64,000 nucleotides of DNA from Ceratopteris richardii (lineage: Eukaryota > Streptophyta > Polypodiopsida > Polypodiales > Pteridaceae): the NCBI GenBank assembly GCA_020310875.1, contig CM035412.1, forward strand, positions 131,584,874-131,648,873, given 5' to 3'. The notes under the pieces were generated by a model. It was not told where the DNA came from and ran no database searches. It saw nothing but the letters and a program-made list of their open reading frames with translations. The translations under genes and the position numbers were made by a program. This document shows, piece after piece, positions 22,024 to 32,428 of this stretch. The stretch's first letter is position 1; every line of letters begins with the position of its first letter.

Positions 22024-22036
22024 TGGTATCGAGGCC
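22024..22036 (+). other. Primer-binding site of E
   Basis: TGGTATCGAGGCC, a variant of the Met-tRNA site, follows the LTR by one base. Confidence 0.6.
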
Positions 22037-22340
22037 TTGCACACATCACTACAAAGGGGTCTGTTTCTGTTCATTTTGGCGATTGGTCTCCGTTTCGCTG
22101 TTCTTTGTTTGCGATCCTGATCCCGATATCGATCCCGATTCCGATTTCAGTTTCCATTTCCGATTCCATTTCCAGTTCTGATTTTGTTTTCGATTCCGTC
22201 TTAGTTTTCGTTTCGGTTTTCGGTGGCATAACTTAAGGCATTACTTTGGCATCTTTGGCGCCCAAGGCTCCCTTTGCGACCGTTGGCTACGTGCGAACCA
22301 ATTTTAATTTATGAGTGGCAATAAGGAGTTTTATATTCAC

Positions 22341-22410
22341 CAAGGTGGGAGGATTTGAAACCACAACCTCACTCACACAAGGGAATTGTTTTACCACTAC
22401 AATACCTCTT
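22341..22410 (-). other. tRNA-like module in E leader
   Basis: The minus strand reads an A-box-like TATTGTAGTGGTAAAACA and, about 25 bases on, a B-box-like GGTTTCAAATCCTCC. It matches the arrangement at 7640-7700. The rest of the E leader (22037-22640) holds no gene. Confidence 0.5.
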
Positions 22411-22639
22411 TGTTTTGTCACTCTAGTTCTCTTTTCTTATATTTAACACAACTTCCATCTCTTTCTTACTTTTTCAATTCACAAGAACAACCCTTTCTTT
22501 TACATTTCAACTCAAACAATCTCAAAAATTGTTTTTACATATCTAGCAAGAGGGTTTTGTTCACTACATCCTCACAGACCCTACGAACACCAAGGAGAAT
22601 TTCGGTGAGTCACCTCTACCCGAGGTAACACTCAAGCAA

Positions 22640-23530
22640 AAACTTGAGCTCCTGTGGCATGATGCACTCAGAATGAGATCTGACAACGCGATGAAGTACT
22701 CTAGAAGATGCAAACTGATGAAGATAACCTTACAAGCATGGTCAAAGCTATTGTCTCTACCCAATCGGATGGCACACATTGCAAGATTGTTGTTAAGAAT
22801 TACCAATTTTTATGGTTTGATGGCCATAAGAATGGCCCTTTAATCCTTTCATGGTTGTCACAGTTTGATGATTTTTATACTAATGAGACATATGCTGAAA
22901 GTGAACAAGTCAAATTTGCCACTAATTAGTTATTAGGAAAGGCTCAACTCTGGTGGAATGTCTTGCAGCACAGTAAAGAGTGTCCAATAATGTGGAAGGC
23001 TTTCCAAGATAAAGTGAAGGATTCTTTTCTTACTCCTCAATACCATTTACATGTTCGACGTGCATGAACGACCCTTACATGGAAGGAGGGTGATACGGTT
23101 ACTACCTACATGGAGCGGTTATGGCAAAATTTTCTATTGGTTCGAATGCTTGAAGATGTACCGGAGGATAGCTTGCAGTGGAAATACGAAGATGATTTGG
23201 AGGTGGGAATCCAAGCTAAGCTTCACACCCTATGACCTACAACCCTCAACGAGGCTATATCTTTCACCTATGATGCAGAGCAAGAATTACAGTCCATAAG
23301 CAAGTCAATCCGTCTACAACAACCACGTCAACGACCACTTTTTGTTAAACCAAATCTTCCCATGAAATGTAATTTTAATGCCCCGTCATACTCTAGATTT
23401 CCTCTTCCACTGCAATCCAACTACTCAACTACACCTTTTTCTTCATCTCTCCAACCTACCAAACCACCTACCCTACAAGGTTCAATGATGGAAAACCTGG
23501 ACATACAAAAACAAAGTGCTGATTGTGACC
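22640..23530 (+). pseudogene. gag: E Gag remnant
   Basis: The gypsy Gag pattern is visible: FDGHKNGPLILSWLSQFDDF, then AQLWWNVLQ after a stop at 22927, then a Gln/Pro-rich tail. A knuckle-like NDGKPGHTKTKC string is only readable in a shifted frame near 23480-23520. The longest clean stretch is 22708-22929. Confidence 0.75.
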
Positions 23531-23599
23531 TCTTAACATAAAGCCAGCTGCAGCTCAATTACATAACATGGAGGCCCATAATGAAGAAATTCATCCTCT

Positions 23600-24060
23600 T
23601 TAGATAGAGGAATCATTGGAGAAGGACTTAAGTACCTTGGATAACGATATCTCTCTTCATTCTCTACTTTGCATGTAGGGTACTATAAATAACAAACTTG
23701 TTAAAATTTTACATGACGATGGTAGTTCACATGACATCATTTCACATTTATAAGTACAAGAACTTAAATTCAAAATGTTTCCTTCCTTGTATAAACTAAA
23801 AGCTGCATTTCAAGGTAATCGTTATAATGTGACACGAGAAGTGCAAGATGTTATGATTAGCATAGGCCCATATATTGATTCACGAACATTTTTAATTACA
23901 CCTTTGCAATCTTAGGATGTTATACTAGGTATGCCTTTTCCTCATCATTATAACCCACATATTGACTACCATACACATACATTTAACTTTGAATTTAAAG
24001 GTCAAATCATTACTTTGTCTGCACGCATGATTTCCAACCATTTCCATTGATTAGTCATAC
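23600..24060 (+). pseudogene. pol: E aspartic protease remnant
   Basis: HDDGSSHDIIS near 23710 replaces the usual D-S/T-G triad with D-G-S, a form found in plant gypsy proteases. DVILGMPF near 23920 is the second conserved protease motif. Two or three stops interrupt it. Confidence 0.75.
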
Positions 24061-24159
24061 TCAAGTAAAATGTGCATTTAGGAAAGGATTCAATTCATGC
24101 ATTGTTTTTATCAATGTCATCAATGATTATACTCATACACATGTAAACCTTTCATGAGT

Positions 24160-25516
24160 ACTTATAAGAATTGTTTTATGTATGAGTATCCCTCTGAGCT
24201 ACCACCATCTTGAGGATCCTTTGACCATAGCATAGACTTAGTCCCTAGTAGTTCTCCTCCTCATAAAGCACCTTATAGACATGGCCCATTAAACCAAAAG
24301 GAAATAGAAAACCAAGTAAAATACCTACTACAGAAAGGACTTATAAGGCCTAGTTCTTACCCATTTGGAGCACCAGTTCTCTTAGTAGAGAAGAAGAATA
24401 AAACTTATCGAATGTGCATTGATTATAGAGCCCTTAACAAGATCACAATAAAGAATAGATACCCTATTCCTTGAATAGATGATCTTTTAGATAAATTATG
24501 AGGAGCTCATGTCTTTAGTAAAATTTATCTAAAATCGGGATACCATCAGATTTGTCTGATGCAAAGTGATATTTTTAAGACTGCATTTAGAACTCAAATC
24601 AGCCATTATGAATTTACAATGCCCTTTGGACTTACTAATGACCCTACTACATTTGCATGACTGATGAACAACATTTTTCTTGATTACCAAGCTTTTGTTC
24701 TTGTATTTTTCGATGATATACTTGTTTATAGTAAGAATGATAGTGAGCATGAGAAGCATCTTAAAATAGTTTTTCATTTACTATGAGAGAACACACTTTA
24801 CACTAATCTTGAAAAGAGTTACTTCTTTCAATGTAAGCTAGAATATCTAGGACATATTATTTCAAGTGAAGGTGTGCATGTGGATCCAAAAAAGATTAAA
24901 GTTATAGTAGAATGGCCTACACCACAATCAGTCAATGATGTTTGTTCTTTTCTTAAGTTGGCTAGTTTCTATAGGAAGTTTATTCGACATGTTTCTTATT
25001 TAGCATTGCCTCTTACCTTGTTATTGAAAAAGAAAATAAAATTTGCATGGGGACTTACCCAACAATGATCCTTTGAAAAACTCAAACATGCTCTTTCACA
25101 TGCACCTATTTTACAGTTACCTGATTTTCACAACCCTTTCATGTTGTTACTAATGCTAGTGGTTCAAGAATAGGTGCTGTTTTAATGCAAAATGATCATC
25201 CCATTGCATTTGAGACTAGGAAGCTTATTCCCTTAGAAAATAATTATAGTACATATGATAAAGAATTGTTAGAAGTTGTGCATGCTTTGCAAATTTGGAA
25301 ACACTATCTTATGGGCTCTCAGATCTTAATCAAAATCGATCAACATGCTATCAAGTATTTATTAAATCAACCCTTTATCTCTGATCAACATCTTTAATGG
25401 GCATCATTCATTCAAAATTTCCAACCCATGATCTAATATCAACCTGGTAAAGCTAATGTTGTAGCTGATGCTTTTAGCTGATTTCCTTCATATTCTATTG
25501 TTTTTCATAATATTTT
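24160..25516 (+). pseudogene. pol: E reverse transcriptase and RNase H remnant
   Basis: The order is [31 protein letters not shown], the palm core VFFDDILVYS (24705-24725; FFDD in place of the common FIDD), EYLGHIISSEGV, then the connection. RNase H follows with QNDHPIAFETRKL and YSTYDKELLEVVHALQ. Six or more stops are present. The sequence breaks at 25516 exactly at the A2 target site. Confidence 0.85.
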
Positions 25517-25622
25517 TGTCGATATATTTTGGTAGTGATGTGTCTGAACACTCTAGGATTGTCCGGGCACTTTTTTCCCTCTTTAGAAGGTTTTTTCCCC
25601 CTGGATTGTATATATGACTATT
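25517..25622 (+). repeat. 5' LTR of A2, first part
   Basis: Begins TGTCGATATATTTTGG (T to C at the third or fourth base relative to the family) and stops at the D1 target site CTATT. Confidence 0.9.
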
Positions 25623-26700
25623 TGTGAAGAGAGATGGTGGATGCAATCCAAAGATGAGTAGGTGCTGCTACAACCAGCTTCACACCAGCCAACTGAGACT
25701 TCAGAGTTGATTAGTAGATCCTTTAAGCTTCCTAAATCCACCAAAATATCAGCCAAGTACTTTGGAACATGTATCCCAAAAGTTTAAGTCAAGACAGACT
25801 AGTTGCAAAATGACTAGCTCCCAAAACTTGCTATTTTTGGACATACACCTGCTGGAAAAAATGAACAGTGCTCTCAACCTGGAAGGAATTAGAAAAATTC
25901 CTTTTGGGCATAGCAAATAGACTTAGCAAGCTTCCCAATCCAAGTTAAAACACTTCAAATGATGGACTGAGCACTGAGAACAAGACTTATCAATTTTTGG
26001 AACATGCCCACCATTCTCGGGGCTCTGCAGAGATAGACCAGTGAGCAGTAAAATGCAGATATCTCCAAAACTATAAATCCAATGACCTTGAAAAATCATA
26101 TGCAGAAACTAGACAGTAAGAGCTATCCAACGCAGGTTATATCACTGAAAAAGAATCAGTATAACTCGCGACATGACCTTCTGAAGGTACTGCTCTGAGT
26201 GAGTATAGCAGAGAACAAAACAGAGAAGTGAATGATGATAAATGTATAAATTCATATATGATTACAACCACATTGGCAATGATTACAACCACATTGGGAG
26301 TAGAATGATAGAGCTATGGAGTAAGCTCTTCAATCTCTACAAAATGACATGAAGTGGTCACGTACAAGGCTTGCTAATCGCCTCTTCCTTTTTGCTCTTT
26401 TTATAGCTATTCTTGGAGGGAGTTTTGAATTCGAATTCGAATGGATCCACCTAAAAGTGATCCCCAAAGTTAGGAGATATTCCCTCAGCTCAAAAATTCG
26501 TGATTTTGGTAGTTGGAGCCACGAAATTGCTTTTACATCATGCATGAGGTAAGCCATCCTTTTCCTTTTGCTTTTTTCAATTACAAGAGATAAAAATGAA
26601 CTCTTTTACAAGAGGTGTTCACATGACTACTCATGTGACTTACAAATGAGGATGATATCAAATATATCAAGCATGTAGGCTTGGGTAAAATGCACCAACA
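25623..26700 (-). repeat. 3' LTR of D1
   Basis: Minus-strand TGTTGGTGCATTTTACCC to CTCTTCACA. The polypurine tract (plus-strand GCTCCCCCTCAAGC) is at 26701-26714. A TATAAAAA box lies on the minus strand near 26398-26405. Confidence 0.95.
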
Positions 26701-26742
26701 GCTCCCCCTCAAGCCTAACATGCTTGAGCTTCAAATAAGTCT

Positions 26743-29517
26743 TCAATTGTCCTTGATTTCGTGCAAGCCAATCATCAACTTGAATCTACTTAATTTTGTA
26801 CCATCAAGAGCTTTAGTCAACATGTCGGCACATTGCATATCTGTAGAGACATAGGATAGTTGAATATCCTTGCTCATTAGCTTCTCCCTTACGTAATGGT
26901 AGTGGACTTCAATATGCTTGGTTCTAGCATGGTATACCGGATTAGCTGCTAGATGTAGTGAGCTTGTGTTGTCACCAAAAATGTGAGGTGTTGAAGAATG
27001 AAGTCCAAGATCTGTGTACAAAGACTTTAACCACATGATTTCTTGAGTTGCATTAGCCAAACCTCTATATTCCGCTTCAGTAGAAGATAATGCCACGGTT
27101 GGTTGCTTCTTCGATGACCAAGAAATGATTTTTGAACCTGCAAATGATATATACCCGGATGTGCTTCTTCTATCATCTCTAGATCCGGCCCAATCTGCAT
27201 CTGAGTAGACCTTTAGCTCAATATCTGAAGTATATGAATAAAACAAACCTTCATTCATGGTCCCCTTTAGGTACTTGAGGACTCTCTTGGCCGCTTCAAT
27301 ATGTGGTCTTCTTGGCTTATGCATAAACTGACTCAATATGCTAACACTATAGCATATATCCACCCTTGTGAGTGTTGCATAGTTCAAACTTCCAACCAAG
27401 CTTTGATAGCTTGTGATGTCTTCAATTGGCTCTCCTTCATAAGCACTAAGCTTATGATTTTGCTCCATAGGTGTACCTGCACACTTGGTATTTTCCATCT
27501 TGAACTTGACGAGCATGTCATGGACATACTTCCTTTGTGTGATGTATATACCTGAATCTATGTAGATCAACTCCAATCCAAGAAAATAAGTGAGTGGTCC
27601 AAGGTCACTTATTTTGAACTCCTCCTTCATTTGACTCTTTACCTGTTTGATTCCTTCAAGATCATTGCCTGTGATAATAATATCATCAACATACACACAT
27701 AAATAGATCACTTCAGATCCATTCCTCTTTATGAACAAAGAGGTATCCGCCTTGCTAGCTTTGAATCCTTGGTCCTGCAAATAAGTCACCAATCTGAAAT
27801 TCCAAGCTCTTGGAGCTTGCTTCAATCCATACAAAGCTTTCTTTAGTTTGCATACATAGTTAGGATGATGTGCATCCTCATATCCAGGAGGTTGTGCCAT
27901 ATACACTTCCTCAGAAATCCATCCATTCAAGAAAGCATTCTTTACATCAAGTTGATAAAGATTCCAATTTCTAGATGCAGCAAGACTAATGAGAACCCTA
28001 ATTGTAGGCATTTTTGCAACAGGAGAGAAAGTCTCCTCATAATCAATACCATGGGTTTGAGCAAACCCTTTAGCAACTAACCTTGCTTTGTGTCTATTTA
28101 TACTTCCATCTGGATTCCTCTTGATTTTGTATATCCCTCGAGATCCAATTACCTTCATAGATGGCTTGTTAGGTACAAGCTCCCAGGTTTCATTCTCCTT
28201 AAAGGCTTCCATTTCTTCATCCATTGCATCTCTCCAAGCTTTCTTGCTTTGTGCTTCTTCGAATGTGGTAGGTTCTTCATTGGTTGAATCCTTTGCAATG
28301 TAGATTGAGTGCTTGGTGACCAAAGAAGTATCATAACCAAACCTCTCTGGTTTCTTCTTCTCCCTTGAAGACCTTCTAAGTGGTTGATGTGAGCTCTCTG
28401 GTCCATATGTAGCATCTTGCATCTTTGCTTTACCTTTGTTCTTCCATAGCTTTAGTCTTTCCAAGTCTTCTAGGTCAATCTCCGAATCACTTTCTTCAAT
28501 CTGCTTTGGCTCCTTTCGTTGAAGTGATGGAAAATCTTCATCCAAGTCATATGGCCGCTTCACTTTCCTGTCATCATCAAACCATGATTTGTTTTCATCA
28601 AAAATTACATCTCTACTCACAAAAAATCCTTTATTGGTTGGATTGTACAATCTATATCCTTTTTGGTTTTGGTCATAACCAATAAATACCCACTTCTCTG
28701 CCTTGGGATCCAATTTCCCTCTTACTTGAGAAGGAATGTGAGCATAGGTTAAGCATCCAAAGATTTTGCAATGCTCTAGACTAGGTCTTCTTCCATTCCA
28801 CACTTCATATGGAGTGGTTCCATCTAGTGACTTAGATGGAAGTCTATTTATGAGATATGTGGCTGTCGAGACAGCCTCTGCCCATAGGTAGTTTGGCAAT
28901 CCCTTTTCGTTGAGCATGGACCTTGCAGCTTCGACAATAGCTCTGTTTCTCCTCTCTGCTACACCATTGAGTTCGGGTGTATACCTTGTAGTGACTTCCC
29001 TTTTAATGCCTCTTTCATGCAAGAAGGAATCAAATTCAGAAGAGAAGTATTCTCCTCCACCATCTGATCTGAGTCGTTTCAACGTCCTACCTGTTTGGTT
29101 TTCAACAAGATCAATATACTTCTTAAAGCAATTAAACACTTCATCCTTGTGCTTCATGAAAAACAGAATGGTCCACCTGCTACAATCATCTATGAAAGAC
29201 ACATAATATCTTGATCCTGATATAGATGGCTCCTTACTTGGACCCCACACATCCATGTGCACTAGATCCAAAGGATTTTGATACATATATCCTTTCTTAT
29301 TGAAAGGTTGTCTATGAGCCTTGCCGAGTTGACAAGCTTCACACTTATAGATCATGTGTTGCCTTGTGATATTAGGCAAACCAAGTACACTTTGGTCCCT
29401 GCAAATTTGTTTGAGTGTCCTCTCACCACTGTGAGCAAGCCTTTTGTGCCATATCTCCAACTCTGTAAGAGTTTGAGATCCATAGCTAAACAAAGCTATG
29501 TTCTTTGTATCTTCCAC
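26743..29517 (-). CDS. pol: D1 Pol: integrase, reverse transcriptase, RNase H
   Basis: A 924-residue open frame, counted from a GTG used only as a boundary; it is in phase with gag up to the TAG at 29617-29619. The integrase zinc finger is H24, H29, C59, C62. The integrase core has D89, D152 and E188 with the D-35-E spacing. An acidic linker follows at about 330-400. RT starts at about 425, with [12 protein letters not shown] at 561-572 and catalytic YVDD at 609-612. RNase H shows D773, E814, D849 and D898. All catalytic residues are present. The usual CKWVYK is GSRGIYK (458-464). It would copy the element RNA and integrate the cDNA. Expression needs read-through of the TAG or repair by recombination. 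Confidence 0.95.
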   Translation of the reverse strand: MEDTKNIALFSYGSQTLTELEIWHKRLAHSGERTLKQICRDQSVLGLPNITRQHMIYKCEACQLGKAHRQPFNKKGYMYQNPLDLVHMDVWGPSKEPSISGSRYYVSFIDDCSRWTILFFMKHKDEVFNCFKKYIDLVENQTGRTLKRLRSDGGGEYFSSEFDSFLHERGIKREVTTRYTPELNGVAERRNRAIVEAARSMLNEKGLPNYLWAEAVSTATYLINRLPSKSLDGTTPYEVWNGRRPSLEHCKIFGCLTYAHIPSQVRGKLDPKAEKWVFIGYDQNQKGYRLYNPTNKGFFVSRDVIFDENKSWFDDDRKVKRPYDLDEDFPSLQRKEPKQIEESDSEIDLEDLERLKLWKNKGKAKMQDATYGPESSHQPLRRSSREKKKPERFGYDTSLVTKHSIYIAKDSTNEEPTTFEEAQSKKAWRDAMDEEMEAFKENETWELVPNKPSMKVIGSRGIYKIKRNPDGSINRHKARLVAKGFAQTHGIDYEETFSPVAKMPTIRVLISLAASRNWNLYQLDVKNAFLNGWISEEVYMAQPPGYEDAHHPNYVCKLKKALYGLKQAPRAWNFRLVTYLQDQGFKASKADTSLFIKRNGSEVIYLCVYVDDIIITGNDLEGIKQVKSQMKEEFKISDLGPLTYFLGLELIYIDSGIYITQRKYVHDMLVKFKMENTKCAGTPMEQNHKLSAYEGEPIEDITSYQSLVGSLNYATLTRVDICYSVSILSQFMHKPRRPHIEAAKRVLKYLKGTMNEGLFYSYTSDIELKVYSDADWAGSRDDRRSTSGYISFAGSKIISWSSKKQPTVALSSTEAEYRGLANATQEIMWLKSLYTDLGLHSSTPHIFGDNTSSLHLAANPVYHARTKHIEVHYHYVREKLMSKDIQLSYVSTDMQCADMLTKALDGTKLSRFKLMIGLHEIKDN

Positions 29518-29616
29518 GTCAAAAGTGAAAAGCCTTCCTGTCTTTTCTCCTTTGGCAATCCTTCGAAAGCCTTGCCTTGGGTCTTCAACATATGCTCCAA
29601 ATCGGTTGAATCTAAC

Positions 29617-30876
29617 CTATCTGATGTTCCCATCTGATGTCTTCACATTACCTATCTTCTCCACTGAGTGCTTTGTGTCATCTCCTGTCTGCACTTCATG
29701 CTTGTTATGAGGATCTTCCAAATCAAAAAGTAAAGCCACATTTCCTGGTACATGGTTCGAGCATCCCGAATCAATGTAAAATATGTGATCATCATCCTTA
29801 CCCTTCTTCGCTGATAGATTCATAATCAATAATGAATCTTCTTGACTTTGGCCCTCTGCATAGTTATTGTAATCTCTTCTTCTTCTATGGCCACTTTGAT
29901 AGTTGTTGTTGCTGTTGTAATTGTTGTTGTAGTAGTTGTTGTTGTTGTAGCCTCCATTGTATCTACCTATATTTGATCCATAGCCACCTCTATTGAATCC
30001 TCTTCCTCTTGAGTTCCTCGGGTTCCTGAAACATTCTTCAGTAGTATGGTTAGATAAGCCACATATGTTGCAAGGTTGAGATGATTGGAATCTCCCCCTG
30101 CCTTGCTTTCCACCTCTGCCTCTTCCTCTAGCTCTTCCTCTACCTGCAAAGTTTGCTTGGAAAGAGCTTCCTTCATCTTCATTCTTCCTATTCTTTGACT
30201 TGTCCTTGACCTTAGCTTTATCAGAATATAAGGCAGAAGTTTGATTACCTCTTGAGGACTCACCACCTTTGCTAATCTTTGCTTCATGAGTGAAGAGTTG
30301 GCCCATGAGTGTGTTGAGGTCGGGTACATGCATATCCATGTATAAATCCATGGCTGTTGTGAATGACTCCCACTTGTCGTCTGCTTTGATTCCATTCATG
30401 ATTTGTCTTATGATTTGCTCCTCTTCAATTACCTCTCCAATGCTTCCAAGTTGGTCGGAAATCTCCTTCATCTTTGTGACATAATCAATCACATTTTGCT
30501 TCGGGCTTTTCTTCATTGTTGTGAACTCCATCCACAATTGGTTCTTCCTTGCTCGAGTGTTGGAAGAGAAGAATGAAGCAAGTGCATTCCAGGTTTCTCT
30601 TGATGTCTTGCATCCCTTGACATGAGGTAAAAGAAAATCAGAGATTGAGTTTATAATATAGGACCTTGCAAGTGCATCCTTCGAACACAAATTCGAAAGT
30701 CCTTCCACTTCTTCATGTGATGGTTGCCCTTTGTTCCTCATGGTTGGCATTGCTTCATCTCCGGATATGAATCCATATAGATTCCTCCCTTGAAGGTAAG
30801 CCTCCATCCTTAGGGACCATGCCGGGTAGTTGTTTCGATCCAATTTGTCAATTGTTGATGGAAATCCATCTCCCAT
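29617..30876 (-). CDS. gag: D1 Gag and protease start, ends at a TAG
   Basis: A 419-residue frame begins with MGDGFPSTIDKLDRNNYPAW soon after the primer site. A copia-type Gag domain covers about 15-200. An Arg/Gly-rich stretch at 245-262 precedes the zinc knuckle C269, C272, H277, C282 (C-x2-C-x4-H-x4-C). An Asn/Tyr/Gly-rich stretch follows at 300-335. The protease motif YIDSGCSNH begins at 367, with catalytic D369. The frame stops at 29617-29619. Beside D2, about 26 codons between the protease and the integrase segment are missing in frame just before that stop, including the LYVP..KNLISVGQ segment. Without that segment the protease may be inactive. Confidence 0.92.
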   Translation of the reverse strand: MGDGFPSTIDKLDRNNYPAWSLRMEAYLQGRNLYGFISGDEAMPTMRNKGQPSHEEVEGLSNLCSKDALARSYIINSISDFLLPHVKGCKTSRETWNALASFFSSNTRARKNQLWMEFTTMKKSPKQNVIDYVTKMKEISDQLGSIGEVIEEEQIIRQIMNGIKADDKWESFTTAMDLYMDMHVPDLNTLMGQLFTHEAKISKGGESSRGNQTSALYSDKAKVKDKSKNRKNEDEGSSFQANFAGRGRARGRGRGGKQGRGRFQSSQPCNICGLSNHTTEECFRNPRNSRGRGFNRGGYGSNIGRYNGGYNNNNYYNNNYNSNNNYQSGHRRRRDYNNYAEGQSQEDSLLIMNLSAKKGKDDDHIFYIDSGCSNHVPGNVALLFDLEDPHNKHEVQTGDDTKHSVEKIGNVKTSDGNIR

Positions 30877-30889
30877 GTTGCTTGACTAT

Positions 30890-30901
30890 GCTCTGATACC
30901 A
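30890..30901 (-). other. Primer-binding site of D1
   Basis: The minus strand reads TGGTATCAGAGC, an exact plant Met-tRNA site, one base after the LTR end at 30903. Confidence 0.92.
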
Positions 30902-30902
30902 C

Positions 30903-31980
30903 TGTGAAGAGAGATGGTGGATGCAATCCAAAGATGAGTAGGTGCTGCTACAACCAGCTTCACACCAGCCAACTGAGACTTCAGAGTTGATTAGTAGACC
31001 ATTTAAGCTTCCTAAATCCACCAAAATATCAGCCAAGTACTTTGGAACATGTATCCCAAAAGTTTAAGTCAAGACAGACTAGTTGCAAAATGACTAGCTC
31101 CCAAAACTTGCTATTTTTGGACATACACCTGCTGGAAAAAATGAACAGTGCTCTCAATCTGGAAGGAATTAGAAAAATTCCTTTTGGGCATAGCAAATAG
31201 ACTTAGCAAGCTTCCCAATCCAAGTTAAAACACTTCAAATGATGGACTGAGCACTGAGAACAAGACTTATCAATTTCTGGAACATGCCCACCATTCTCGG
31301 GGCTCTGCAGAGATAGACCAGTGATCAGTAAAATGCAGATATCTCCAAAATTATAAATCCAATGACCTTGAAAATTGATATCCAGAAACTAGACAGTAAG
31401 AGCTATCCAACCCAGGTTATATCACTGAAAAAGGATCAGTATAACTCACGATATGACCTTATGAAGGTACTGCTCTGAGTGAGTATAGCAGAGAACAAAA
31501 CAGAGAAGTGAATGATGATAAATGTATATATTCATATATGATTACAACCACATTGGCAATGAATATTTGCACAATGGGAGTAGAATGATAGAGCTATGGA
31601 GTAAGCTCTTCAATCTCTACAAAATGACATGAAGTGGTCACGTACAAGGCTTGTTAATCGCCTCTTCCTTCTTGCTCTTTTTATAGCTATTCTTGGAGGG
31701 AGTTTTGAATTCGAATTCGAATGGCTCCACCTAAAAGTGATCCCCAAAGTTAGGAGATATTCCCTCAGCTCAAAAATTCGTGATTTTGGTAGTTGGAGCC
31801 ACGAAATTGCTTTTACATCATGCATGAGGTAAGCCATCCTTTTCCTTTTTCTTTTTTCAATTACAAGAGATAAAAATGAACTCTTTTACAAGAGGTGTTC
31901 ACATGACTACTCATGTGACTTACAAATGAGGATGATATCAAATATATCAAGCATGGAGGCTTGGGTAAAATGCACCAACA
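30903..31980 (-). repeat. 5' LTR of D1
   Basis: A 1078-bp partner of 25623-26700. The promoter-like TATAAAAAG is on the minus strand at 31677-31685. Confidence 0.95.
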
Positions 31981-31985
31981 CTATT

Positions 31986-32110
31986 GCCCTAAACGGCTAC
32001 TTATCTTTGTACATTCTAGAGTTAATACATTCAGTATTGTGTGTTGTGCTCCAAGATTCTTCTTCTTCCTTGTGCTGTTTGCATGCTTTTGTAGATGTCT
32101 AACTCCAACA
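31986..32110 (+). repeat. 5' LTR of A2, second part
   Basis: Continues the A2 LTR from GCCCTAAACGG to CTCCAACA, directly after the duplicated CTATT. Confidence 0.9.
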
Positions 32111-32112
32111 AT

Positions 32113-32127
32113 TGGTATCAGAGTAGG
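32113..32127 (+). other. Primer-binding site of A2
   Basis: TGGTATCAGAGTAGG lies two bases after the LTR end. Confidence 0.85.
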
Positions 32128-32428
32128 TCGCCGCTTCATCTAGGGTGTTGTCTACACCTCTCCAATTGCACTCTCAGAATCACACGAAATTTGGTAAGCA
32201 TACTTAGGCTATTTCAAAGATCAAAACAACTTTGCTGTGTGGTGTTGAAATCGCGATTTGAGCTCGTTTTGACCTCCTAATCCACTATCACAGCGTACGT
32301 ACCAGTTTCAGTTCACCAATATAAGCGTCTCGAAGTATGCTATAGGTTTAGCAGAATTCGTCTGGACAATTTTGTTCAACTTTTTGAGATATAGTCAATT
32401 TTTTGCATCAAGGTATTTTAGTCATTGG

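Larger units (their letters stand above)
25623..31980 (-). mobile_element. Ty1/copia element D1, full length, nearly intact
   Basis: A 6358-bp element with two 1078-bp LTRs and the perfect target duplication CTATT (25618-25622 and 31981-31985). A primer site, a polypurine tract and one continuous gag-pol frame broken by a single TAG complete it. By eye the LTRs differ at about 26 positions (2.4%), six of them in one cluster. It lies in the A2 5' LTR. Confidence 0.95.

Noticed and set aside
28088..28303. Plus-strand frames within 26743-30876
   Set aside because: They are antisense shadows of the D1 gag-pol frame.
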